Notes under the pieces: model-generated
Told to the model about the DNA's origin: nothing
Databases searched by the model: none
Seen by the model: only the letters and a program-made list of their open reading frames with translations
Position numbers and translations under genes: made by a program
Shown here: positions 1-5,294 of the stretch, piece after piece
Layout of the letters: each line of letters begins with the position of its first letter
Numbering within the stretch: position 1 is the first letter of the stretch
DNA from: Desulfurococcales archaeon
Lineage (GTDB): Archaea; Thermoproteota; Thermoprotei_A; Sulfolobales; Ignisphaeraceae
Reading direction: 5' to 3'
Assembly: GCA_028276605.1 (NCBI GenBank)
Contig: JAPYWC010000048.1
Coordinates: forward strand, 1-5,294
DNA length: 5,294 nt

Positions 1-1216
<1,216 letters not shown>

Positions 1217-1237
1217 TTAAACAGATTCATATATTGA

Positions 1238-1247
1238 AAAATATAAG
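1238..1247 (-). promoter_or_regulatory. Putative TATA box of the aminotransferase gene
   Basis: Read on the minus strand this is CTTATATTTT, about 35-43 nt upstream of the ATG at 1204. Archaeal transcription starts about 25-27 nt below the TATA centre, which would put the start near 1216 and leave a leader of about 12 nt containing the AAAGGG element. The region is AT-rich throughout, so other TATA placements are possible. Confidence 0.4.
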
Positions 1248-1323
1248 CCTATATAGTGTTCTAATACTTTAAGTCTCATATATATATATACACATTATAT
1301 TCATCTTGAATGAATATTAAACA

Positions 1324-1334
1324 CATAAACTTTT
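1324..1334 (+). promoter_or_regulatory. Putative TATA element for the DUF2258-like gene
   Basis: The element ATAAACTTTT lies about 26 nt above position 1355. That would give a leader of about 19 nt to the ATG at 1374 with GGGGGTG inside it, or a near-leaderless message from the ATG at 1359. A competing candidate is the alternating AT run at 1278-1290, which would give a longer leader. The 154-bp gap shared with the divergent aminotransferase holds no other recognisable feature. Confidence 0.3.
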
Positions 1335-1360
1335 GAACCTTGCTCACATATAGTATCTAT

Positions 1361-1367
1361 GGGGGTG
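1361..1367 (+). promoter_or_regulatory. Shine-Dalgarno sequence GGGGGTG deciding the start at 1374
   Basis: GGGGGTG contains the GGTG core that pairs with the archaeal 16S 3' end and ends 6 nt before the ATG at 1374. It favours that ATG over the in-frame ATG at 1359, which overlaps the motif, and over the ATG at 1380. Confidence 0.5.
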
Positions 1368-1373
1368 CAATCA

Positions 1374-2087
1374 ATGCCCATGCTTAGTTCGGGTCTTGTG
1401 ATTGCGGGAGCCTATGCAGATAAGATTAGAAGGACTTTGTTTGCTCAGTTAAGGGATTATGTTAAAAAGGATAAGGAGTGGAGCCAGAAAATAGCTTATG
1501 CAGCGGCTCAATTGAACAAGCTACTTTACAATATATTCGTAGATCAGCTGAAGATTGATAAAGGCGATGTTGTTAGAATTAGAATTGAATACGAGGTAGA
1601 CGAGAACGCTAAAAACATAATCTGGAAGTGGGATACATTAACAGTTGAGGCATTCAGGAGGATACCTCAAGATAAGGTGAATGAAGTAGTAAAGCAGATA
1701 GTATCCAAAGCTGCTGAGGTACTAGCAATGGCTGTGGCATACACATTTACATTGCTTGGCGAGACTGCGGACGGAGATCTCGTATTCACTGTTAAGCTAG
1801 GTGACAGAGAAGTTGGTGCAGCAATAGTGACACCAGTTGATGATAGAACAGCAGTACTGAAGAGAGGTGCTGTTTTAGAACCTTCTCCAGCAATCTTTGA
1901 GCGAATAAAGCTCGAGATTTCTCCTGAAAGACCCATAGAAGAAGCACTGAAAGCAACATTTGCAACAGTTTTGCAAACTGCAAGACATGTAAGCTATGAT
2001 GAGGCACTAAAAATAATTAACATAATTAGGGAGAGAGCCTCTGCTAAACCTATGGAGAGGATTGAGACAGAAGTTGAGGAGGAGTAG
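1374..2087 (+). CDS. Conserved archaeal protein of unknown function, probable DUF2258 family
   Basis: This 237-aa protein (242 aa if the in-frame ATG at 1359 is used) has no function I can name. The opening SSGLVIAGAYADKIRRTLFAQL matches my memory of the crenarchaeal DUF2258 family, but I could not check this. Visible segments are an amphipathic helical N-terminus (about 5-55), a charged beta-like stretch GDVVRIRIEYEV (64-75) followed by IIWKWD (82-87), an Ala-rich hydrophobic helix (about 103-129), a beta-rich part with DLVFTVKLGDREVGAAIV (135-152), a C-terminal helix (about 188-222), and an acidic tail ERIETEVEEE. There is no signal peptide, zinc motif or Walker motif; the Ala-rich helix is too polar at its flanks to be a convincing membrane segment. 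It is therefore probably cytosolic. It converges on lysS with a 30-bp gap and stands alone on its strand. The start was chosen by the GGGGGTG element. Confidence 0.85.
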   Translation: MPMLSSGLVIAGAYADKIRRTLFAQLRDYVKKDKEWSQKIAYAAAQLNKLLYNIFVDQLKIDKGDVVRIRIEYEVDENAKNIIWKWDTLTVEAFRRIPQDKVNEVVKQIVSKAAEVLAMAVAYTFTLLGETADGDLVFTVKLGDREVGAAIVTPVDDRTAVLKRGAVLEPSPAIFERIKLEISPERPIEEALKATFATVLQTARHVSYDEALKIINIIRERASAKPMERIETEVEEE

Positions 2088-2117
2088 GTTCAAAACATAT
2101 TTAAGTACAATGTGATT

Positions 2118-3662
2118 TTATTCAAGCCTCAACTTTTCTATATAGTATTTTAGGATATCAGGATTTTCTTCTGCCACGGTTTTGAAATTCTCCTGCTCAA
2201 CTATTATATATGGTATAACATCCTTTATTGATCTGAGACCGCTTAGCACCATCATGAACCTATATATTCCTATGCCTACTCCTGCTGTAGGTGGCATACC
2301 GTACTCAAGTGCGCGTATGAAGTCTTTATCCATTGGGTGATACTCTACTTCGCCAAACTTTTCTCTACTTTTTAACCTTAACTCTTCCTCCTTAGCGAAG
2401 AAGTAGTATTGAACTATTGGATTGTTAAGCTCGCTATACCCATTCCCAATTTCGAGACCGTCGATGTAGATCTCAAATCTTTCAGCATACTCCGGATTTT
2501 CTCTGTAGGGCCTTGCTAGAGGTGAGATATCTCTAGGAAATAGTGTTATATATGTTGGTTGCGTTATCTTGGGTTGCGCAACTTTTTCGAATATCTTCTC
2601 TAAAAGCTTGCCCTTTCTTGGATCAGTAATTTTTATGTCAAGCTGTTTTGCTATTTCAAGGAGCTCTTCATAGCTTTTACCTTTAACCTTAATGCCGCCA
2701 AACATCTCTATAGCATCTTCTAATGAGATTCTCCTCCAAGGGGGTGTAAAGTCGAGAACTAACTTTTCGCCATTCTTATCTACCTCCACCTTATAATCTC
2801 CATATACAGACTTCACTGCATATGCAACCATATCTTCAACTAATTTCATCATGTCGTTCCAATCAGCAAATGCCTGGTATATCTCTATCTGAACAAATTC
2901 TGGATAGTGCTGAGCATCTATATCTTCGTTTCTAAAGCATACAGCAATTTCATATACTTTGAAGAGGTTAGCAACAACAGATCTCTTCAGATAGGTTTCA
3001 GGTGCAATGCTTAAGTATACATCCCTATTTAATGCGTACATCTTTGTTGTGAATGGCCTTGCTAAGGCGCCTCCATATACAGGCTGAAGTTTTGGTGTAT
3101 GTATCTCAATAAAGCCTTTAGCATCTAGAAAGTCTCTAAAGGCTTTCTCTATTCTATACATATTTACTATTGCGCTTCGAACCTTCTTATTTAGCATGAT
3201 GTCAAGGTATCTTAGTTTGTATCTTTTCTCGGCATCCGCAATGCCATGCCATTTTTCTGGGTAGTCCCTCCAGGTTATGGCTAACACCTTGAAATCTTCA
3301 ACAAGAATTGATAGCTCTCCTCTCAGGGTTCTCATAGGTCTTCCGAGAACACCTATAATATCGCCAATGTTTAGTAGTTCAACAATTTTCCATTTTTCAC
3401 CCCCTAGAATATCATATCTAAACACCAGTTGTATCTCTGCAGTTCCATCATCAAGCACCATAAATACTATCTTTCCATGTCTTCTAATACCCATGATTCT
3501 GCCTGCGACAGAGTGCTTATCTTGCGACTCTTCACCATTTTTTAGGTATGAGTACTTCTCCCTGATTTTTGCCAAGCTTTCGGTTACATCGTATCTGTAT
3601 TCTGTTAGGTAAGGGTCTACGCCCAGCTCAATGAAGCTCCAGAATCTGTGCTTTATGTTCAT
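2118..3662 (-). CDS. lysS: Class II lysyl-tRNA synthetase with variant motif 3
   Basis: This protein should charge tRNA-Lys using ATP and lysine in the cytosol. Counting 514 aa from the ATG at 3662, an N-terminal OB-fold anticodon-binding domain (about 50-130) precedes the class II core. Motif 1 is near 173-192. The lysine-binding IAPE has Glu222. Motif 2, FRNEDIDAQHYPEF (243-256), has Arg244, Glu246 and His252, followed by EIY with Tyr262. IGNGYSEL (405-412) carries the family's Asn and Glu411 for the lysine side chain, and motif 3, GVGIGIYR, ends in Arg468. RYLDIM, GGALARPF and TQPTYIT are lysyl-specific rather than aspartyl-specific signatures. Oddly, the acidic residue normally before the motif 3 Arg is Tyr467, and the usual LRIAPE and THHN read LSIAPE and TKMY. 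A tail of about 25 residues follows the usual C-terminus. An in-frame ATG at 3686 would add 8 residues, but AAGGAGGG lies 10 nt before the ATG at 3662 and inside that extension. Confidence 0.93.
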   Translation of the reverse strand: MNIKHRFWSFIELGVDPYLTEYRYDVTESLAKIREKYSYLKNGEESQDKHSVAGRIMGIRRHGKIVFMVLDDGTAEIQLVFRYDILGGEKWKIVELLNIGDIIGVLGRPMRTLRGELSILVEDFKVLAITWRDYPEKWHGIADAEKRYKLRYLDIMLNKKVRSAIVNMYRIEKAFRDFLDAKGFIEIHTPKLQPVYGGALARPFTTKMYALNRDVYLSIAPETYLKRSVVANLFKVYEIAVCFRNEDIDAQHYPEFVQIEIYQAFADWNDMMKLVEDMVAYAVKSVYGDYKVEVDKNGEKLVLDFTPPWRRISLEDAIEMFGGIKVKGKSYEELLEIAKQLDIKITDPRKGKLLEKIFEKVAQPKITQPTYITLFPRDISPLARPYRENPEYAERFEIYIDGLEIGNGYSELNNPIVQYYFFAKEEELRLKSREKFGEVEYHPMDKDFIRALEYGMPPTAGVGIGIYRFMMVLSGLRSIKDVIPYIIVEQENFKTVAEENPDILKYYIEKLRLE

Positions 3663-3672
3663 GGAATCCCTA

Positions 3673-3680
3673 CCCTCCTT
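3673..3680 (-). promoter_or_regulatory. Strong Shine-Dalgarno sequence AAGGAGGG of lysS
   Basis: It is the best ribosome-binding site in the window and sits 10 nt upstream of the ATG at 3662. It would be inside the coding region if the upstream ATG at 3686 were used, so it supports the shorter 514-aa LysRS. Confidence 0.65.
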
Positions 3681-3727
3681 TAGCATGCTTACAGCTTTAC
3701 TACAATAGCCTTACTGAAAGTAACTTG

Positions 3728-3736
3728 CTTTTTATA
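3728..3736 (-). promoter_or_regulatory. TATA box and BRE of lysS
   Basis: The minus strand reads TTAAAG followed by TATAAAAAG, a good archaeal BRE/TATA pair. A start about 25 nt downstream (near 3707) gives lysS a leader of roughly 45 nt carrying the AAGGAGGG site. It lies about 45 nt beyond the D box of the sRNA at 3779-3836, so lysS can be transcribed independently of that sRNA. Confidence 0.6.
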
Positions 3737-3778
3737 CTTTAATGGAAGGTAATGATACGTATAACTACTCCTGGCCTG

Positions 3779-3836
3779 TATCAGCTGGATTGCTCTTCAT
3801 CACGAGAAGCAGCGAAGAGCGCTATCATCATTCCTA
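3779..3836 (-). ncRNA. C/D box guide sRNA 1 (2'-O-methylation guide)
   Basis: Read on the minus strand, the order is C box ATGATGA (3825-3831), 12-nt guide TAGCGCTCTTCG, D'-like CTGC (3809-3812), 5-nt spacer, C' box GTGATGA (3797-3803), 12-nt guide AGAGCAATCCAG, D box CTGA (3781-3784). Perfect C, C' and D boxes with two identical 12-nt intervals are the canonical layout of archaeal C/D sRNAs, which bind L7Ae, Nop5 and fibrillarin and direct 2'-O-methylation of the base pairing to the fifth guide nucleotide above D or D'. By that rule the D guide would modify A in CUGGAUUGCUCU and the D' guide G in CGAAGAGCGCUA. I could not identify the target RNA. No clear terminal stem is visible, and the ends are estimates. 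A possible TATA (CTTATAAT, 3878-3885) would give a short 5' extension. It lies in the gap upstream of lysS, on the same strand. Confidence 0.8.
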
Positions 3837-3901
3837 TATCTACGTGTTCTATATGCAAGTGGTACTAGTGTTATGAGATTATAAGCTAATTCACAAACCG
3901 T

Positions 3902-3909
3902 ATTTATAT
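3902..3909 (+). promoter_or_regulatory. TATA box for the leaderless methyltransferase gene
   Basis: ATTTATAT is centred about 25 nt upstream of the ATG at 3930. That is the distance from an archaeal TATA box to its transcription start, so the mRNA should begin at or next to the start codon. No Shine-Dalgarno sequence precedes this ATG, which agrees with a leaderless transcript. Confidence 0.6.
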
Positions 3910-3929
3910 TGCTGTACGGTTTTGAAAAC

Positions 3930-4505
3930 ATGTCTAAAGTTCCGTGGATACCATCACCAAAAATTGTTATTGAATACATAAAGCATGCTCTTGGAGTTAC
4001 AAGAAGCGATGTAGTAATGGATCTAGGTTGTGGAGATGGAAGAGTGTTGCTAGACTTTGCAAAGGCAGGTATACCAGTGGTATGTATCGAAATTGATAGA
4101 GTGCTGTGCAATGTCACAGAGATTGTTTTCGAACTTTATGGGGTTAAAGACAGACTGAAACTTATTTGCAACGACTTCTTTCGCGTTAACTTTGCAGAAA
4201 TAATGCCTAGACCTACAATAGTATATGCATACCTCTATCCATCTATTCTCGAAATGCTTTCGCCAAAGCTAGAGACAGAACTAGACTTTGGCACAATAAT
4301 AGTTACTTTAGATTTTCCGATAAGAGGGTGGAGTCCAGTATTTGCAAAACATCTAGTAGACGAGAGCAATTATGATAGAGTTTTGTGGATATATATAAAT
4401 GGTATTTCAAACCCTAGCGCTAGAATAGCTAAAGGGACTACTGTAGACATAAATGACGTTATAAATCAGTGTCTTCGTAGTGGTAGGAGACTCTTTCTGT
4501 TTTAA
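3930..4505 (+). CDS. aKMT-like SAM-dependent protein lysine methyltransferase
   Basis: This 191-aa protein is a class I (Rossmann-fold) methyltransferase that strongly recalls the crenarchaeal protein-lysine methyltransferase aKMT. Shared features, in order, are the VPWIPSP opening, SAM motif I DLGCGDGR (31-38), the ribose-binding acidic residue in CIEID (Glu54), NDFF (81-84), the YAYLYPSILEMLSPKLE segment (99-115), and the FPIRGW signature near 132-137. Sulfolobus aKMT is about 160 aa and methylates many chromatin and other proteins with broad specificity; that role is inferred here by family. About 30 extra residues form a C-terminal extension ending in RRLFLF, which aKMT lacks. The ATG at 3930 was preferred over an in-frame TTG at 3909 because the TATA box at 3902-3909 would overlap the TTG and predicts a leaderless start at 3930. 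The gene sits alone between two minus-strand sRNAs. Confidence 0.85.
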   Translation: MSKVPWIPSPKIVIEYIKHALGVTRSDVVMDLGCGDGRVLLDFAKAGIPVVCIEIDRVLCNVTEIVFELYGVKDRLKLICNDFFRVNFAEIMPRPTIVYAYLYPSILEMLSPKLETELDFGTIIVTLDFPIRGWSPVFAKHLVDESNYDRVLWIYINGISNPSARIAKGTTVDINDVINQCLRSGRRLFLF

Positions 4506-4517
4506 AGGAAAGAAAAG
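4501..4517 (-). terminator. Pyrimidine-rich 3' tract after sRNA 2
   Basis: On the minus strand the D box and stem are followed by TTTTCTTTCCTTTAAA, a T-rich run of the kind that ends archaeal transcripts without a hairpin. It overlaps the last codons of the convergent methyltransferase gene. Confidence 0.45.
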
Positions 4518-4575
4518 AGACTCAGATTATCGACCCTTCATCACGCTTCGGCCAACGTCGACCTCATCATTGTCT
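4518..4575 (-). ncRNA. C/D box guide sRNA 2 (2'-O-methylation guide)
   Basis: Read on the minus strand, the order is C box ATGATGA (4564-4570), 12-nt guide GGTCGACGTTGG, D'-like CCGA (4548-4551), 3-nt spacer, C' box GTGATGA (4538-4544), 12-nt guide AGGGTCGATAAT, D box CTGA (4522-4525). A 4-bp terminal stem is formed by AGAC (4572-4575) and GTCT (4518-4521), with one unpaired A before the C box. The box sequences and interval lengths match sRNA 1. By the fifth-nucleotide rule the predicted sites are U in AUUAUCGACCCU (D guide) and C in CCAACGUCGACC (D' guide); I could not name the target. It lies about 45 nt below the stop of the 67-aa gene on the same strand and is convergent with the methyltransferase, so it may be processed from that gene's transcript or have its own promoter at 4607-4618. 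Confidence 0.85.
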
Positions 4576-4606
4576 AAGACGTACATCCACTTCTATACTT
4601 TCCTCC

Positions 4607-4618
4607 TTTATTAATAAA
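4607..4618 (-). promoter_or_regulatory. Palindromic TATA-like element upstream of sRNA 2
   Basis: TTTATTAATAAA is a perfect 12-bp palindrome directly below the stop codon of the 67-aa gene. As a minus-strand TATA it would place a start near 4586, about 11 nt before the sRNA terminal stem. It could equally be part of the 3' end of the 67-aa transcript. Confidence 0.35.
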
Positions 4619-4620
4619 AG

Positions 4621-4824
4621 TTAAATCTCATATAGCTTTTTTCTCACTGCTTCAGGCAAGTTTTCCTCGCTTATTACTATAGCTGTTGCTGGTGGTTTTG
4701 AAACCTTTGGACCCATTACTATATACTTATCTTCTCCCTCTTCTCTGCTCTTTAATACCCTAACCTTTACGTACACACCATCAGATCTTTTTACATACAC
4801 ATACTTTTTATGCTTAAGTGCCAT
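4621..4824 (-). CDS. Small basic crenarchaeal protein of unknown function (67 aa)
   Basis: The 67-residue protein opens with a Lys/Tyr/Val-rich half (KHKKYVYVKRSDGVYVKVRVLK) that reads as two or three short beta strands, followed by an acidic turn (REEGED), another strand (KYIVMG), a PPATAIVISEENLP segment (44-57) and a short C-terminal helix (about 55-65). It looks like a compact beta barrel or OB/SH3-like small protein, which would suit nucleic-acid binding, but that is inference. It may be the crenarchaeal DUF5622 family; I am not sure of this. It has no Cys, His pair or membrane segment. The ATG has GTGGTG 10 nt upstream (4835-4840) and GGAG slightly further up, supporting translation. 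It is divergent from the uracil-DNA glycosylase gene and upstream of sRNA 2 on the same strand. Confidence 0.75.
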   Translation of the reverse strand: MALKHKKYVYVKRSDGVYVKVRVLKSREEGEDKYIVMGPKVSKPPATAIVISEENLPEAVRKKLYEI

Positions 4825-4834
4825 AGTTGTGTTG

Positions 4835-4845
4835 CACCACTCTCC
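4835..4845 (-). promoter_or_regulatory. Shine-Dalgarno region GGAGAGTGGTG of the 67-aa gene
   Basis: Two purine-rich cores, GGAG and GGTG, lie upstream of the ATG at 4824. The GGTG core has a 10-nt spacing, at the long end of normal, while GGAG would be too far away. The match supports this start, as no other in-frame start codon is near. Confidence 0.4.
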
Positions 4846-4910
4846 TTAATCTTTAGTTTCATGCAGCAGAATTTTGTGTCCGACACTAGTTTTCCATGTT
4901 GTGGGTAAAA

Positions 4911-4920
4911 AGTTATTATA
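4911..4920 (+). promoter_or_regulatory. Putative TATA box of the uracil-DNA glycosylase gene
   Basis: AGTTATTATA on the plus strand predicts a transcription start near 4942 and a leader of about 19 nt before the ATG at 4961. The complementary strand also reads as TATA-like (TATAATAACT), so the same element could serve the divergent 67-aa gene with a longer leader of roughly 65-70 nt. Confidence 0.4.
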
Positions 4921-4960
4921 ATGCTTTACAGGGTAGATCTGTTTCTGGCGAATTCTGTGT

Positions 4961-5294
4961 ATGACTGAAGCTATGCAGATATTTAGTGATTGGGTCGCTC
5001 TAGAGGAAGCAATAAAAAAATGTACAAAATGTTCGTTGCATAAGTTTAGGAAGAATGCTGTACCAGGGGAGGGAGATAGGAACTCGAAGGTGATGTTTAT
5101 AGGTGAAGCTCCAGGAGCAACAGAGGATGAGATGGGAAGACCATTTGTAGGTGCAGCAGGAAGACTGCTTACAACAATGCTTGAAAGCCTCGGAATCAAG
5201 AGGGAGAGTGTATATATCACCAATGTTGTTAAGTGTAGACCTCCAGGCAATAGAGAGCCTAACGATGAGGAGATTGAGGCATGCAAGCCTTACC
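4961..5294 (+). CDS. Family 4 uracil-DNA glycosylase with 4Fe-4S cluster, 5' part
   Basis: The first 111 codons of a family 4 uracil-DNA glycosylase are present, roughly half of the usual 190-220 aa; the frame runs off the right edge. The enzyme removes uracil produced by cytosine deamination, a frequent lesion at high temperature, and begins base-excision repair. Diagnostic features are the paired cysteines CTKC (Cys21, Cys24) and Cys92 and Cys108 in VKCRPPGNREPNDEEIEAC, together the four 4Fe-4S ligands, plus the active-site motif GEAPGATEDEMGRPFVGAAG (48-67) and ITNVVKC (86-92). The second active-site motif lies outside the window. The ATG at 4961 is the first in frame; ATG at 4973 is possible but the upstream TATA spacing suits either. 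Sequence across both cluster halves is intact. It is divergent from the 67-aa gene. Confidence 0.93.
   Translation, partial: MTEAMQIFSDWVALEEAIKKCTKCSLHKFRKNAVPGEGDRNSKVMFIGEAPGATEDEMGRPFVGAAGRLLTTMLESLGIKRESVYITNVVKCRPPGNREPNDEEIEACKPY

Noticed and set aside
1278..1290. Alternating AT run in the divergent promoter region
   Set aside because: It could be a TATA box in either direction or a flexible element, but it is a low-complexity run and better-spaced candidates exist for both genes.
1667..2007. Two minus-strand open frames inside the DUF2258-like gene
   Set aside because: They are antisense to an intact coding frame, with low-complexity Ser/Thr or Leu/His-rich translations.
3277..3612. 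A 111-codon plus-strand open frame
   Set aside because: It is antisense to the OB-fold part of LysRS and has composition typical of a shadow frame.
3728..3740. Plus-strand TATA-like reading of the lysS promoter element
   Set aside because: Nothing downstream on the plus strand looks like a gene or structured RNA before the methyltransferase, which has its own TATA box.
3909..3929. In-frame TTG start adding 7 residues to the methyltransferase
   Set aside because: The TTG overlaps the TATA box whose spacing predicts transcription starting at the ATG at 3930, so it would not be in the mRNA.
3800..4117. A 105-codon minus-strand open frame covering sRNA 1 and the start of the methyltransferase
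   Set aside because: It is antisense to a gene with clear SAM-binding motifs and has no ribosome-binding site or recognisable protein content.
4527..4586. A 19-codon minus-strand reading frame from ATG at 4586 to TAA, covering most of sRNA 2
   Set aside because: The nearest GGAGG is 15 nt away, too far for a ribosome-binding site, and the C/D box architecture with terminal stem explains the sequence better.
4846..5286. A 146-codon open frame on the minus strand
   Set aside because: It lies antisense to the uracil-DNA glycosylase, whose cysteine and active-site motifs are unmistakable; its translation is Ser/Pro-rich and lacks family features.

Overview
The window looks like part of a hyperthermophilic crenarchaeal (Thermoproteota) chromosome. 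It is AT-rich, with short intergenic gaps, TATA boxes close to start codons (one gene looks leaderless), GGTG or GGAGG Shine-Dalgarno sequences, and an aKMT-type methyltransferase and a family 4 uracil-DNA glycosylase of archaeal character. Two intergenic gaps each hold a C/D box guide RNA, a hallmark of archaea. Desulfurococcales or Ignisphaera-like lineages would fit, but I cannot fix the genus from sequence reading alone.

Layout from left to right. (1) The 5' part of a class III PLP-dependent aminotransferase lies on the minus strand and runs off the left edge. (2) A divergent AT-rich promoter region follows. (3) A plus-strand gene encodes a conserved archaeal protein of unknown function, probably DUF2258. 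It converges, with a gap of only 30 bp, on (4) a minus-strand class II lysyl-tRNA synthetase. Upstream of that, (5) a first C/D box sRNA lies on the minus strand, between lysS and (6) a plus-strand aKMT-like protein methyltransferase. (7) A second C/D box sRNA, also on the minus strand, lies just past the methyltransferase stop. (8) A 67-aa basic protein is on the minus strand. (9) The 5' half of a 4Fe-4S family 4 uracil-DNA glycosylase is on the plus strand and runs off the right edge.

The genes do not form one pathway. Most are single transcription units, alternately divergent and convergent, with information-processing roles dominant: tRNA charging, protein methylation, base-excision repair and RNA-guided 2'-O-methylation.

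The main discovery is the pair of C/D box sRNAs. Both have C box ATGATGA, C' box GTGATGA, D box CTGA, a degenerate D' box, and exactly 12-nt guide intervals in both halves. The second also has a 4-bp terminal stem and a pyrimidine-rich 3' tract. The second notable point is the lysyl-tRNA synthetase. Its class II motif 3 has Tyr where the family has an acidic residue before the catalytic Arg, and it differs at several other normally conserved positions.
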